64,000 bases of DNA from Flavobacterium sp. Root186 (GCF_001428525.1 NZ_LMHW01000001.1:310705-374704); one strand, 5' to 3'. Positions 1 to 10,009 are shown, numbered from the stretch's first letter. Program-made: numbers and translations. The notes: a model not told the origin generated them from the letters alone.

Positions 1-1333
1 TTTGGGCAAAAACAGATTTAGTAGGATCTGCAAATGTTAATGATGGTGTAAAATCCATCCTCGTAGTAGTACTTTTTTCCATAACTAATGGAGAAACTTT
101 AATACGGTTACCTACCATTTGAAAAGCTGCAGAAGTCAATAATACAGGACCATATTGAGGTCCGGCCTGAATACCTCTGTTAAAATGGAACCACGGAGTA
201 GCAGGACTACTTTTAGGAACAATATCTGTTGCCGGAACACTTACATCTGTACCATCATTCATAAACCATGTCCCATCAGCATATTGGTAATGCTGCTCAA
301 ATCTTGGATCATCATGGTTTCCGTCCCAGCTTGCGTAAAATTCAGGAGTTGTACATGCTGCATTTGTACCTCTGTTTAAAGCAGATGTTCTCTGGTTACG
401 CTCCATACATACATAAGCAAAACTGTTAGATCCGTTACGGATATAATCTATCTTTTGAGAAATTGCAAAAATAAGCTCTTTACCATTATCGTTATCTCTT
501 GCAAAGTTTTTGAAAAAGTCACTTTCTAAACTAAATTTTCCTGAATCAATCAATAAGGAAGTATAATAGATAACACGGTCCATATCTGTTCCTGTACCTG
601 ATACTGCCGGCTCATTAAAATTGAAGTTTGATGAAGCATTGTAACGATCTTTGAATGTCGCACGATTTAAATACATTGTCGCTAAAAAAGCATAACCAGC
701 TTGTTTTGTAAATCTTCCGTGGTAGGTTCTTTGAGTTCCAATATCAGCCAAATCAGGTAGTATCGCTTCAACATCTTTGATTAATTGGTCAATTTGAGTA
801 TCTGCTTTTAAGATCTGTATCGGTGCATCTACATTCAACGGATCTCTAAATGGAGCTTGTCCGTAAAGATCTAATGTAGTATATGTATAATACGCTAAAA
901 GCGCTTTTGCTTCTGCTAAAAATAATTTCTTTTCAGGAAAAGTGTTTTCTTCAGATGATTTAATTGCAGTTAGAGAACGTGTAATTCCATTTGTCAATAA
1001 ATCCCAGTTACCCACTATAATAGCATTACTTGAACTCCATGTAAATTCATGCATGTCTCTCCATTTTCCACCATCTCCCCAGTCACTTCCGCGAGTTGGT
1101 AAAATAGCTTCATCAGTAGTATATTCCTGCATTGCAAAAACAGCTCCATGATCTGTAAAAGTTCCATCTCCAAGTCTGTCATAAGCTGCAGCAAGCGAAC
1201 CTGCTGGATCTGTAGCATCAGTTCCTAATTTTTCATCTAATACAGCTTCATCAAGGTCTGTACAGCTGTTTAATAGAAAAATAAAAGAAAATATCGTTAT
1301 AATTTTTATGCTAAAAAATGTCTTTGTTTTCAT
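1..1333 (-). CDS. SusD/RagB-family outer-membrane lipoprotein, 3' end cut by window edge
   Basis: Surface glycan-binding partner of the adjoining SusC transporter. The frame is open from the ATG at 1333 to the left edge (444 codons), so the C-terminus is missing. The N-terminus is a lipoprotein signal: a hydrophobic stretch, then the lipobox LLNSC with Cys24 as the lipidated residue, followed by TDLDEAV, a typical SusD beginning. Downstream residues include the helical AEAKALLAYYTYTTLDLYG stretch, which matches the TPR-like helices of the SusD fold, where a residue run of this type follows the first helix pair. The start lies 3 nt after the SusC stop, so translation is probably coupled. The substrate cannot be read from the sequence. 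Family assignment is secure; only the missing end is uncertain. Confidence 0.93.
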   Translation of the reverse strand, partial: MKTKTFFSIKIITIFSFIFLLNSCTDLDEAVLDEKLGTDATDPAGSLAAAYDRLGDGTFTDHGAVFAMQEYTTDEAILPTRGSDWGDGGKWRDMHEFTWSSSNAIIVGNWDLLTNGITRSLTAIKSSEENTFPEKKLFLAEAKALLAYYTYTTLDLYGQAPFRDPLNVDAPIQILKADTQIDQLIKDVEAILPDLADIGTQRTYHGRFTKQAGYAFLATMYLNRATFKDRYNASSNFNFNEPAVSGTGTDMDRVIYYTSLLIDSGKFSLESDFFKNFARDNDNGKELIFAISQKIDYIRNGSNSFAYVCMERNQRTSALNRGTNAACTTPEFYASWDGNHDDPRFEQHYQYADGTWFMNDGTDVSVPATDIVPKSSPATPWFHFNRGIQAGPQYGPVLLTSAAFQMVGNRIKVSPLVMEKSTTTRMDFTPSLTFADPTKSVFAQ

Positions 1334-1336
1334 GAT

Positions 1337-4300
1337 TTATAGTTTTAAAGTTGCTCCAAAACTGAACGTTCTCGAAGTTGGGTAAGCAGCGTAATCAATA
1401 CCTATAGATTGATTTCCTCCGTTTGATTTTGGACTGTTGATTAACGGGTCATATCCTGTATAGTTTGTAATTGTGATCAGGTTATTTCCTGTTACATAAA
1501 GTGTTAATCCGTTGATCCAGTTTAGACCTTTTAAATCAAAATTGTAACCAATACGAGCTGCATTCAATCTAATAAAATCAGACTTTTCTAAGAAAAGTGT
1601 AGATAAAATTGGTGAGTTTGTAGGGTTTGCACCAGACTCGTAATAACCTGTCGCAACGTTTCTGTCAGAAGCCAGGTTATTGATGTTTAATGCATTCAAT
1701 CCTGTATTATTCAATAAATAACCTCCAGTTTGACCAATGATTGAGAATGAAAAACTAAAGTTTTTGTACCTCATATCACTATTAAATCCGTAATAAAAAG
1801 TTGGCAGAGCACCTTCGATAATAATTCTGTCGCTGTTATCAATTTTACCGTCTCCGTTTTGATCTTTAAATATATTTCCACCTTTATCATCAAATCCTGT
1901 ATGCTCTAACAAATAAAATGAACCTGCTGCATAACCACTTTTGTAAATGTTTGCATTTACTCCAGATTGCCCAGGTCCTGAAATAGTTCCTGTTAAGATT
2001 TCTGAAACTGGTAAGTCCTCAATTTTATTGTTTAATGTTGCTCCGTTCACATCAACATTCCAGCTGAAATCTTTAGTATCAACGATTTTTGAACCTAACA
2101 TAATTTCAAAACCTTTGTTAACGATTTTTCCGTCAATATTTGTCCACACAGTTGTTGTTGGTTTCAAAGGGCTTGAAGGAACGTTTAAGATCGCGTCTGT
2201 AGTTGTTTTGTTGAAATAATCAAGAGTTCCGTACAATTTATCATTCCATAAACTGAAATCTAAACCTACATTGTATTGTGTAACAACTTCCCACTTCAAA
2301 TCAGGATTTGCTGTTCTTGTTACAGAAACTCCATTTACCAAATTCAAATCATCATATAAGTAATATCCGTCTGGACCAGATAATGAATAACTTGCTTTAG
2401 TAAGTTTGTTTTGAACTTCCTGGTTTCCTGTTTGTCCCCAGCTCGCTCTAAGTTTTAAATTATTTATGGCAGTTGCATCTTCTAAGAAACTTTCTTTAGA
2501 AATATTCCATCCTAAAGCAAATGACGGGAAGTAACCATATTTATTGTTATCACCAAAACGAGTAGAACCGTCAGCTCTCATCGAAGCCGTTAAAAGGTAT
2601 TTTTCGTTAAAAGAATAATTTAATCTGCCAAAATACGATTGTAATTCATTTTCCTGAGCATAACCTGTAGTTCCTGATTGAATTCCAGCAAATCCAGGGT
2701 TAATTGATGGTTTTATACCAACTCCCTGAGCAGCAATTCCGTCAATACTAAAACTTGTTCCTGATTTTTCAAATTTTTGATATGAGAAACCACCTAAAGC
2801 TTCAATTTTATGTTTGTCTAATGAAAGATTATAAGTCAAATAATGCTCTATTAAAGAGTTTTTAGAATCTAAATTATTTTGAACATATTTTCCTTTTGGA
2901 TTCAAATCTGTCACGTTTGGATAAATCGTAGTGTTTCTTTCTGCTGTAGAACGATCTATACCAACATTTAATTTATATTCTAATCCGTCAATAATTCTTA
3001 AAGACGCTTCAAAATTTCCTAAAACTCTCAACGTACGCGTTTGATCCTCATAAATACTCAATAAATAAGCAGGATTATAATGTGCGTTCATGTTAAAGTT
3101 TGTGTAGTTTCCGTTTTCATCAAAAACTGATCTTGTTGGGTTTGCCATTAAAGTATGAACGATTAACTGTCCGTTAGAACCACCATCATCACTTGTAGGA
3201 ACACCATCATCTTTAGTTTCACTTGCAGTAAGATTCATTTTTACTTTTAAACGTTTGTTATCTAAAAATGATTCCGCAGCATTGATTCTACCTGAAAGAC
3301 GTTTGAAATTACTGTTACGAATAACTCCTTCCTGATCCATTTGCGCAACAGACGCATAATAATTTCCTGTTTCTGTTTGTTTTGCAAAAGACAATGCATT
3401 GTTTGTAGTAACTGCACTTCTGTAAATTACATCTTGCCAGTCTGTGTTTCCACCATGATCAAATGCTTTATCTTTTATAGCACCTCTATATTGACTTGCG
3501 CTTAAAACGTCTAATTTGTTAGCAACAGTAGAAACTCCCATATAAGAATCAACAGTCAATGTTCCTTCTCCTTTTGAACCTTTTTTAGTCGTAACCAAAA
3601 CAACTCCGTTAGATCCTCTTGCTCCGTAAATAGCAGCTGCAGAAGCATCCTTTAAAACTGTAATCGATTCGATATCACTTGTATTCAAAAAGTTCAATGG
3701 ATTTTTTGCAGATGAATTTCCAAAACCAACATTACTTCCAGAAGGGCTTACGTCATCATTAGTCAACGGCATTCCGTCAACAACAAATAAAGGTGTACTA
3801 CCACTTCTAATAGATCCAACTCCACGAATTGTAACATTTACTCCTGCTCCAGGCTCACCACTTGTATTTACAACACGTACACCAGCAACTTTTCCCTGAA
3901 TTAAATTATCTACAGAAACGTTTACACCTTGCTTAAAATTAGCAGCTTCTAATTGTGTAACAGCTCCGGTAACATCCTTTTTAGATTGTTTACCATAACC
4001 TACAATCAAAACTTCGTTTAATTCTGATGTGTTTGGTTCTAACTGTATTGTCATAAAACCTTTCTGAGCGGTAACTGTTTTAGTTTTATATCCTAAATAA
4101 GCAACTTCCAGTGTTTTTCCTTCTTCAACAGAAAGTTCAAATTCTCCGTCAAAATTACTAACTGCTGCATTTTTAGTTGTAGCCTCTAAAATCGTTACAC
4201 CAGGCATTGGCACTCCGTTCTCGTCAACAATTTTTCCTTTTACTTTGATTTTATCAGCAGCTGCTGATTTAGAAACTTTAACAGCAGCTGTTTTCTGAAT

Positions 4301-4618
4301 TAAAACTAATTTTCCGTTAATATTATAATTGAAATTAGCTTTTTTTGAAAGGTCATTTAAAATTGAAGTAACCGATTCTCCAGTATAATTTACGGTATAT
4401 GATGTATTATCAGTAATTACAGCTTGTCCGTAACTGAACTTATAATCAGTCTGCTGGCTTAATTTTGAAAAAATAGAAACAAGTGTAGCTTTTTCTATTT
4501 TATTTTCTACTTTTGATTTTTTTAAGTTAGTTTTACTAAAACCACTCTGTATGGTTAGTAACGCTAGTACTAAAAAGATAAAACTCTTTAGATTTAAATA
4601 AGAAGGTTTAAAATACAT
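1337..4618 (-). CDS. SusC/RagA-family TonB-dependent receptor with STN signalling domain
   Basis: Outer-membrane beta-barrel that imports oligosaccharides with SusD, 1093 residues, full family length. In order: signal peptide (about 1-28), an STN/secretin-TonB domain (about 40-108) that contacts the FecR anti-sigma factor, a carboxypeptidase-regulatory-like beta-sandwich (about 124-195), a TonB-box-like NEVLIVGYGK (about 201-210), plug domain (about 212-335, with the VLKDASAAAIYGARGSNGV motif) and the barrel. The STN domain marks it as a transducer: substrate binding is relayed to the FecR/ECF sigma pair encoded just upstream. This differs from the second SusC in the window (39500), which lacks STN and lies beside a hybrid two-component regulator. 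The substrate is unknown. Confidence 0.95.
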   Translation of the reverse strand: MYFKPSYLNLKSFIFLVLALLTIQSGFSKTNLKKSKVENKIEKATLVSIFSKLSQQTDYKFSYGQAVITDNTSYTVNYTGESVTSILNDLSKKANFNYNINGKLVLIQKTAAVKVSKSAAADKIKVKGKIVDENGVPMPGVTILEATTKNAAVSNFDGEFELSVEEGKTLEVAYLGYKTKTVTAQKGFMTIQLEPNTSELNEVLIVGYGKQSKKDVTGAVTQLEAANFKQGVNVSVDNLIQGKVAGVRVVNTSGEPGAGVNVTIRGVGSIRSGSTPLFVVDGMPLTNDDVSPSGSNVGFGNSSAKNPLNFLNTSDIESITVLKDASAAAIYGARGSNGVVLVTTKKGSKGEGTLTVDSYMGVSTVANKLDVLSASQYRGAIKDKAFDHGGNTDWQDVIYRSAVTTNNALSFAKQTETGNYYASVAQMDQEGVIRNSNFKRLSGRINAAESFLDNKRLKVKMNLTASETKDDGVPTSDDGGSNGQLIVHTLMANPTRSVFDENGNYTNFNMNAHYNPAYLLSIYEDQTRTLRVLGNFEASLRIIDGLEYKLNVGIDRSTAERNTTIYPNVTDLNPKGKYVQNNLDSKNSLIEHYLTYNLSLDKHKIEALGGFSYQKFEKSGTSFSIDGIAAQGVGIKPSINPGFAGIQSGTTGYAQENELQSYFGRLNYSFNEKYLLTASMRADGSTRFGDNNKYGYFPSFALGWNISKESFLEDATAINNLKLRASWGQTGNQEVQNKLTKASYSLSGPDGYYLYDDLNLVNGVSVTRTANPDLKWEVVTQYNVGLDFSLWNDKLYGTLDYFNKTTTDAILNVPSSPLKPTTTVWTNIDGKIVNKGFEIMLGSKIVDTKDFSWNVDVNGATLNNKIEDLPVSEILTGTISGPGQSGVNANIYKSGYAAGSFYLLEHTGFDDKGGNIFKDQNGDGKIDNSDRIIIEGALPTFYYGFNSDMRYKNFSFSFSIIGQTGGYLLNNTGLNALNINNLASDRNVATGYYESGANPTNSPILSTLFLEKSDFIRLNAARIGYNFDLKGLNWINGLTLYVTGNNLITITNYTGYDPLINSPKSNGGNQSIGIDYAAYPTSRTFSFGATLKL

Positions 4619-4692
4619 GATTTAAGTTATTGGTTTTTTTACGATACTTAATTATTAATAGCAGTTGTTCTCAGCAGCTGCTTTTTTTGTTT

Positions 4693-5616
4693 TTAATCCA
4701 CTTTTACTATCTCGTCATAAACTTTGAATTTTAGGTTTGTGATATAATTTATTTGTTCTAAAACATTCTCTAATGCTGCGTCTTTCTTAATGAATACCGT
4801 TAACGGTGTTGCTAATACTTGTTCATTATTATATTGAAATGAAACTCCGTATTTGTATTGTAAAATGGTGATAACGTGTTTAAGCGTAGTCTGGTTCAGC
4901 GTCACATCGGTATTGTACCAATTGACCAAAAACGATTTATCGGCCAGTTGTTTTGTTAGTTTTTCCGATTCAAACAGTGCTTCTTCATTTGGAACTAAAT
5001 CAACGCTCTGCCCTTTTGAAGTAACATTTACTTTTCCGGTCACAACAATTACCTCACATTTTGATTTTGACATTTGAATATGGAATGAAGTTCCAACAAC
5101 CTTAGTCTGAACTTCACCCGAAGTAATTATAAAAGGATGTTTTTTGTCTTTGCCAATTTCAAAAAAAGCATTTCCTTTTAATAAAGTGACCTTTCTTTCG
5201 CCGCCTTCGAATTTTTCAGGATATTGAAATGATGAGTTTGCTGCCAGATAAATTTTCGAGCCGTCACTTAATTTGATAGATTTGGGATTCGATGACGTTT
5301 TAAATGATAATTGCTTTTCTTTTGCAAAATCAGGTTTAAAGAAAAAACCTAAACCAGCAAGAAAAAGAATACTGGCAGCTGCCATATATTTTAGGTACGG
5401 ATTGAATGTTTTTTTATTTACAATTCGAAGTTGAATTTCTTCATATATATTTCTAGAAACGGCATCAGAATTTCCCATCGAAACTTCATCCCATTTTGCA
5501 TTTTGATATTCGCTTAAAGCAAAATTATTTAGCAGATTTTCTTCTGCCTCTGAAGTTTTATTTCGAGAACTTTTATCTATAAGATATTCTAAACTATGCT
5601 TGATTCTTTTTATCAT
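4693..5616 (-). CDS. FecR-family anti-sigma factor
   Basis: Inner-membrane anti-sigma factor (307 aa) that holds the ECF sigma factor encoded upstream and releases it when the STN domain of the SusC transducer signals substrate. Visible parts are a cytoplasmic N-terminal segment (about 1-72), one membrane helix (about 74-93, MAAASILFLAGLGFFF), the periplasmic FecR domain (about 105-200, including LSDGSKIYLAANSSFQYP and VVGTSFHI), and a C-terminal DUF4974 domain (about 237-305) usual in Bacteroidota FecR proteins. It follows the sigma gene by 83 nt and precedes SusC by 74 nt, the canonical sigma-FecR-SusC-SusD order. Confidence 0.94.
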   Translation of the reverse strand: MIKRIKHSLEYLIDKSSRNKTSEAEENLLNNFALSEYQNAKWDEVSMGNSDAVSRNIYEEIQLRIVNKKTFNPYLKYMAAASILFLAGLGFFFKPDFAKEKQLSFKTSSNPKSIKLSDGSKIYLAANSSFQYPEKFEGGERKVTLLKGNAFFEIGKDKKHPFIITSGEVQTKVVGTSFHIQMSKSKCEVIVVTGKVNVTSKGQSVDLVPNEEALFESEKLTKQLADKSFLVNWYNTDVTLNQTTLKHVITILQYKYGVSFQYNNEQVLATPLTVFIKKDAALENVLEQINYITNLKFKVYDEIVKVD

Positions 5617-5699
5617 AATACTTATTGTTACCTATAAGTACCGAAAATTTAAAATCGTACTATCCGGAAATATTATGAAACCATTAACAGAAAGTTATC

Positions 5700-6224
5700 T
5701 TAAAAATTTTGTTTAAAAAAGATGATTGGAGCCAGCCAGGCCAAGTCTTTCAAGCCTTCGCGCAATTGTTTTAATGCCGATGAAATTTGGTTCTTCACCG
5801 TTTGTTTTGAAATTCCAAGTTCGTCTGCAATCTGGTCAATTGACATGTCCTGAAATTTATACATCAATAAAACTTCTTTTCTTTTCTCCGGAAGTTTGTC
5901 TAATAAAGAATAAAGTAAATCCATCAATTCGGGATCGATTGACGAAAAGTTGTCGATAATGTAATCTTCAAATTTATCTTCCATAATCGTCTTGTCGAAA
6001 CGATTATTTTGATAATGTTTGAAAATCTGATTTTTTACCGCCCTGAATAAATAAGGTTCGATTGCATTGATATTCAAATCGTCTTTTCGTTCCCATAAAT
6101 CAATAAAAACATCCTGAACAATATTTTGCGCCAAGTCTTTATCCTGAGTCATCGTATAGGAGAAGGCATTGAGTTTCTGCCAGTAATCAGTATACGTTTT
6201 TTCAAAAATTTCAGGATTCTTCAT
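5700..6224 (-). CDS. ECF-subfamily RNA polymerase sigma-70 factor
   Basis: Alternative sigma factor (174 aa) of the Bacteroidota ECF group paired with FecR. Sigma region 2 spans about residues 10-75 (AQNIVQDVFIDLWERK is the -10-binding helix) and region 4 about 110-160, with helix-turn-helix MSIDQIADELGISKQTVKNQ. The C-terminal tail LAWLAPIIFFKQNF is hydrophobic and is common in this group. It should direct transcription of the FecR-SusC-SusD genes when released. The 265 bp upstream (6225-6489), shared with the divergent PI-PLC gene, must hold both promoters, but I could not identify a clear TAnnTTTG element there. Confidence 0.94.
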   Translation of the reverse strand: MKNPEIFEKTYTDYWQKLNAFSYTMTQDKDLAQNIVQDVFIDLWERKDDLNINAIEPYLFRAVKNQIFKHYQNNRFDKTIMEDKFEDYIIDNFSSIDPELMDLLYSLLDKLPEKRKEVLLMYKFQDMSIDQIADELGISKQTVKNQISSALKQLREGLKDLAWLAPIIFFKQNF

Positions 6225-6489
6225 TGGTAATTATGGTAACATTAGATGATGTAAAATAAGGAAATGTTATACCAATAGTTTTTGCCTGAAAGTTATCTTT
6301 AAATTAAATTTGAAATGTTTTTGTTTTATTAATACTACTATTTTCAGGCAAAAATGATAATCGGTTTGCGATTTCTTTTCGTTTAGCTAACACAAAAATT
6401 AAATTGCGGCGCTACTTTAGTATTCTCTAAAATGCAATTCTCTTTTGCTGCGTCTCCATACTTTTTAATCCTAATTTCATCTAAAAATC

Positions 6490-7548
6490 ATGAAACAAAT
6501 TTTGTTTGCATTGCTTTTTGCCGGGACAGTACAATTGAGCCAAGCGCAAAATGATACTTTAAAAATCAACCAGATACAAGTTATTGGTTCACACAACAGT
6601 TACCGCCACAACATTGAGCCTGACTTATTCAATTTCATTCAGGCAAAAGATACTACACGATCTTTAAAAGGTTTACAATACACACATATCAGTATTACAG
6701 ATCAATTGAATAAAGGTTTACGCCAATTGGAAATTGATGTTCAGGGCGATGTTCAAGGCGGAAAATTTGTACATCCAAAAGGTCTTGATATTGTAAAGTC
6801 ACAAGAAACTTACGATCCAAATGGAGAAATGAAAAAACCGGGTTTTAAGGTTTTTCATATGATTGATATCGATTTTAGAACTTCCTGCTATACGCTTCAG
6901 GGTTGTCTTGCAGAGCTAAAAAAATGGTCTGACGCAAATCCTGATCATGTTCCGGTTTTTATTACTTTAGAACCAAAAGACGATGATAGCTACCTGGGAA
7001 CAAAAGCCGAGAAATTTACACCCGAACTTTTTGATGCTTTAGACAAAGAACTTCGCAAAGGTTTAGGAAATAAACTTATTACGCCGGATATGGTGCGAGG
7101 AAAATACAAAACGCTGGAAGAAGCGGTTTTAAACAACAACTGGCCAACGCTGAAAAAGGCAAAAGGTAAATTTTTGTTTATTTTGGATAATAACGGAGCA
7201 AAAAGAGATTTATACGCTTTAAACCATCCGTCATTAAAAGGGCGTGCGGTTTTCATTAATGCCGAGCCTGGAAAACCAGAAGCGGCAACGGTATTCAGAA
7301 ACAATCCTGAAGACGCCACAATAGCCGATTTAGTTAAAAAAGGCTACATCATAAGAACCAGAGCCGATGCTGATACCAAAGAAGCAAGAGCCAACGATTA
7401 CACGCATTTCAACGCTGCAAAAACTTCAGGAGCGCAAATCATCACTACCGATTATTATCTGCCAAGTACTTTCTTTAATTCTCCTTATCAAGTTAAATAT
7501 GATGATGGGACTTATGTGAGAGTTGATCCGGTTAATGGCAGTAAATAA
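6490..7548 (+). CDS. Secreted Ca2+-dependent PI-PLC-like phosphodiesterase
   Basis: Predicted exported enzyme (352 aa) of the phosphatidylinositol-specific phospholipase C-like TIM-barrel family (Ca2+-dependent group). A signal peptide (1-19, ending SQAQ) is followed by NQIQVIGSHNSYR, the conserved first strand with candidate catalytic His35. RQLEIDVQGD contains the acidic pair Glu81/Asp83, and a second His lies in FVHP (His95). The conserved FRTSCYTLQGCLAELKKW segment and the late ADTKEARANDYTHFNAA loop also fit this family. The likely reaction is cleavage of a phosphodiester in a phosphoinositide or similar lipid headgroup; the substrate is inferred. It is monocistronic and faces the metallophosphoesterase across a repeat-filled gap. 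Confidence 0.82.
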   Translation: MKQILFALLFAGTVQLSQAQNDTLKINQIQVIGSHNSYRHNIEPDLFNFIQAKDTTRSLKGLQYTHISITDQLNKGLRQLEIDVQGDVQGGKFVHPKGLDIVKSQETYDPNGEMKKPGFKVFHMIDIDFRTSCYTLQGCLAELKKWSDANPDHVPVFITLEPKDDDSYLGTKAEKFTPELFDALDKELRKGLGNKLITPDMVRGKYKTLEEAVLNNNWPTLKKAKGKFLFILDNNGAKRDLYALNHPSLKGRAVFINAEPGKPEAATVFRNNPEDATIADLVKKGYIIRTRADADTKEARANDYTHFNAAKTSGAQIITTDYYLPSTFFNSPYQVKYDDGTYVRVDPVNGSK

Positions 7549-7709
7549 TTAACCGCAAAGCACGCAAAGGTTTTTATTTAGTTTGTGCTAATAAACGCAA
7601 AGTTCGCAAAGCTATAATTCATAAAGCTTTGCGAACTTTGATTTTTATAAAATCTTCTCAAAAAAATCTTTGCGAACTTTGCGTAACCCTTAGCGTTCTT
7701 TGCGGTTAA
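7549..7709. repeat. Nested inverted repeat of the CGCAAAG family
   Basis: Begins directly after the PI-PLC stop codon. Outer arms TTAACCGCAAAGCACGC and its near-complement (GCGTTCTTTGCGGTTAA) enclose an inner hairpin whose arms pair CAAAGTTCGCAAAGCTTT with AAAGCTTTGCGAACTTTG. An extra TTTGCGAACTTTGCG copy lies between them. It separates two convergent genes and may act as a bidirectional terminator or be a small dispersed repeat. Related units occur at 34921, 47825 and 57288. Confidence 0.8.
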
Positions 7710-7736
7710 AAAAAAACTGAAAACTGCGACTGAAAA

Positions 7737-9662
7737 CTATTTAACACTCTTAACTTCACCCGTTTTCAAATCAACTGTAAAATGATCTGCCGGAACTTCA
7801 TGCATGAATTTATTAAAGATGATAAGGAATAACTTCATCTGTTTTTGCAAAGGTGTAGAAACGTCTTCTTTAGAATTCTCTAAATACAACTTCGATAAAA
7901 CTTTATAAGCTCCAACTCGTTTTTCTCCAACATCAACAAGAGCCAGTTCATCAGCACTTCTAAAACGGTAGAAATCAATTAAAAGGTCATTTCCTGTCCA
8001 CTTAAAATCTTCTTTTTTGAGATTGTTTTGAGCTAAAATTTGTTCCGATTTTATTTCGGCTTCGTTCCATTCTTTTTGAAATTGTGATTTGTTTTTCAGA
8101 ATAAAATCAAAATCTTTATCCGATTGAATACTAGCAAAAACCAATAAATCACTGGCTGAAACATTCAGAATAAAATCCTTAAAAGCAGAAGGCCAGTCAT
8201 CTGATAAAAATCTTAAGCGGACTAATTCTTTCAAATGAAAATCGGTAAAATCGTGGTAGTTTTTAGTTTTTAGAATATCGATATTCCAAATGTCTTTTGC
8301 GTTCTGACTTTGCAAAAATTGATATTCCATTTTATACAAATCAAAAAGTTCATCAAACCTAGGGACCTCATCAATTGTAATGGTTTGAATATCGACAAGA
8401 TTGTCTTTTTGAATCGTTAATAATTTATAAGCCGGAATATAAGCAGCCAGCGACGGTGTTTGGATATTAACTAAAGTATTGCCTTTTTCAGTCGTGCGTA
8501 ATCCTGTATCATTGATGTGCATATGTCCGCCAAAATGAATCTTCAAACCTGCATCGGCAAAAACCTGTGCTACTTCTTCAACCGGAACACGGTTTAACTG
8601 CCACTTATTAGGACCTAATAATTCTTTTATTTCCGCGGAAGCGTCATCATTAAAATCAATCATTGGAAAATGACTGAAAGCAACAAGAGTTTTTCCTCGA
8701 AGTTTGGCTTCCGCCGAAATATCCTGAACCCATTTTATAAGATGTTTTTTGTTTGAAAGTACATTATTGTAACCCGTACTTGCTTCAGAATAACTTTTAG
8801 AATCTTTTGGATCACCGTCGGTTTTTTTCGGAATATAAACATTTCCGTCAATTGCCATTAACCAGAGTCCGTCGATTGGTTCCACGACATAACTCACGTC
8901 CGGAACTTCAAATCCAGGCGCTACATTATAAACCCTTTTGGTTAATTGTGAGGCTTCAACGGCTTTTTTGTAACTGTAGTTTTGAGAATTATAACTGGCA
9001 AAAGGAGTCGACCAGAATTTGTATTTTTTATTCGGATAAAAACCGAAGTTTTGCAGATCATTTGTTATGCCTAAATAACCCATTTTAGCAATATCGGCTG
9101 TTATGACAACTGGCTGTTCGATATTCATGTTTGGCTTATACATGCCGTCTTTGCTAAAAATGGGTTGGCTTTTTCCTTCTTTTCCTAAAAAATCTTCTTT
9201 TCCCGATTCCTGAGCAAATGGTCCAACCGGATCATGATTTCCGGTCGTTATAAAAAATTCAATACCGTATTTTTTTTGGTATTGATCTAAAATTTTCTTC
9301 AATCCGCGCACGTGTATCGGCTGTCCGTCATCGGTGTAATCGCCCGGAAGTGCAACGTATTTTATTTTTCGTTTTGCAATATTTTCAAGAGCGGCGATGA
9401 AGGCAAAATAATTTTCATTGAAAATTCTCGTCGAATGTAACTGCGAGGCCATCGTTCTTATTAACGTATATTTTCCGGTTTTGGTATTCAAAACACCTTT
9501 AAAATCATTATCAGAAAAGCTCCCAAACAAATCCTGAAGGTGAACATCAGATAAAAATGCGACCTGAACACCATCTAAATTCTTTTGATTTTGGGCTGAA
9601 ATTGTATGATTAAAGAATATTAGAAAGAGTATAATTATTGGTGAAGTAAATTTTAAATTCAT
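7737..9662 (-). CDS. Secreted metallophosphoesterase (calcineurin-like)
   Basis: Exported hydrolase of the dinuclear-metal calcineurin-like superfamily, 641 aa from the chosen start. The ATG at 9662 is preferred over an in-frame one 17 codons upstream, because it begins a clean signal peptide MNLKFTSPIIILFLIFFNHT ending in SAQ. Metal-site motifs appear in order: AFLSDVHLQD (D-x-H), LPGDYTDDGQ (GDxxDD), TTGNHDPVGP (GNHD), FSHFPMIDF (H) and HFGGHMHINDTG (GHxH). The last 200 residues are helical and do not match a domain I know. Members act on phosphomonoesters, diesters or nucleotides; the substrate cannot be read here. It converges on the PI-PLC gene, so the two may act in phosphate scavenging, but this is inference. 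Confidence 0.85.
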   Translation of the reverse strand: MNLKFTSPIIILFLIFFNHTISAQNQKNLDGVQVAFLSDVHLQDLFGSFSDNDFKGVLNTKTGKYTLIRTMASQLHSTRIFNENYFAFIAALENIAKRKIKYVALPGDYTDDGQPIHVRGLKKILDQYQKKYGIEFFITTGNHDPVGPFAQESGKEDFLGKEGKSQPIFSKDGMYKPNMNIEQPVVITADIAKMGYLGITNDLQNFGFYPNKKYKFWSTPFASYNSQNYSYKKAVEASQLTKRVYNVAPGFEVPDVSYVVEPIDGLWLMAIDGNVYIPKKTDGDPKDSKSYSEASTGYNNVLSNKKHLIKWVQDISAEAKLRGKTLVAFSHFPMIDFNDDASAEIKELLGPNKWQLNRVPVEEVAQVFADAGLKIHFGGHMHINDTGLRTTEKGNTLVNIQTPSLAAYIPAYKLLTIQKDNLVDIQTITIDEVPRFDELFDLYKMEYQFLQSQNAKDIWNIDILKTKNYHDFTDFHLKELVRLRFLSDDWPSAFKDFILNVSASDLLVFASIQSDKDFDFILKNKSQFQKEWNEAEIKSEQILAQNNLKKEDFKWTGNDLLIDFYRFRSADELALVDVGEKRVGAYKVLSKLYLENSKEDVSTPLQKQMKLFLIIFNKFMHEVPADHFTVDLKTGEVKSVK

Positions 9663-9789
9663 AGGTTTTAAGCTTTTGCAAAATGGGAGTTTATTAAAAG
9701 TAATAAGCCGCAATTTTATCGATTTAAAGATGAAATGAGTTTATGTTATTGTTATCGAATGATAATTTTTATGGGATTTAAATTTTTCA

Positions 9790-9954
9790 GTTGTCCCTAC
9801 GGGACAATTTATGTGGAGCGGATCATTTATTTTTTTACCGACGATTTACCTCTAACGAGGTAATTTTTACAAAAATTTTAAAAACTCCGTTAGGAATTTA
9901 TGGTCGGTAGAAAAAAAGAATATCACGCCAGCAAGATTGTCCCGTAGGAACAAC
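9790..9954. repeat. Double-palindrome intergenic element, copy 1
   Basis: Outer arms of about 19 bp (GTTGTCCCTACGGGACAAT and its complement ending at 9954) enclose inner arms that begin TTACCGAC and end GGTCGGTAG (9835-9910), each carrying a TAACGAG/CTCCGTTA core. It lies in the gene-free stretch 9663-10298 upstream of the metallophosphoesterase and downstream of the metallopeptidase gene. Copy 2 follows 55 bp later. Confidence 0.85.
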
Positions 9955-10009
9955 TCTCCTAGCAATTACCGCATAAAAATCAAACAGATAATCTGTTATA
10001 CAAAAGATA

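Noticed and set aside
155..379. Plus-strand frame of 74 codons at the left edge
   Set aside because: It lies antisense to the SusD frame, has no plausible domain, and has the composition of a shadow frame.
4622..4690. Stem AGCAGTTGTTCTCAGCAGCTGCT between FecR and SusC as a terminator
   Set aside because: On the transcribed (minus) strand the stem is not followed by a T-run; the T-run is on the other strand, where no gene ends.
7549..7709. Repeated CGCAAAG units looked like a possible CRISPR-type array
   Set aside because: The units are inverted, not direct, have no constant spacer length, and no cas gene is nearby.
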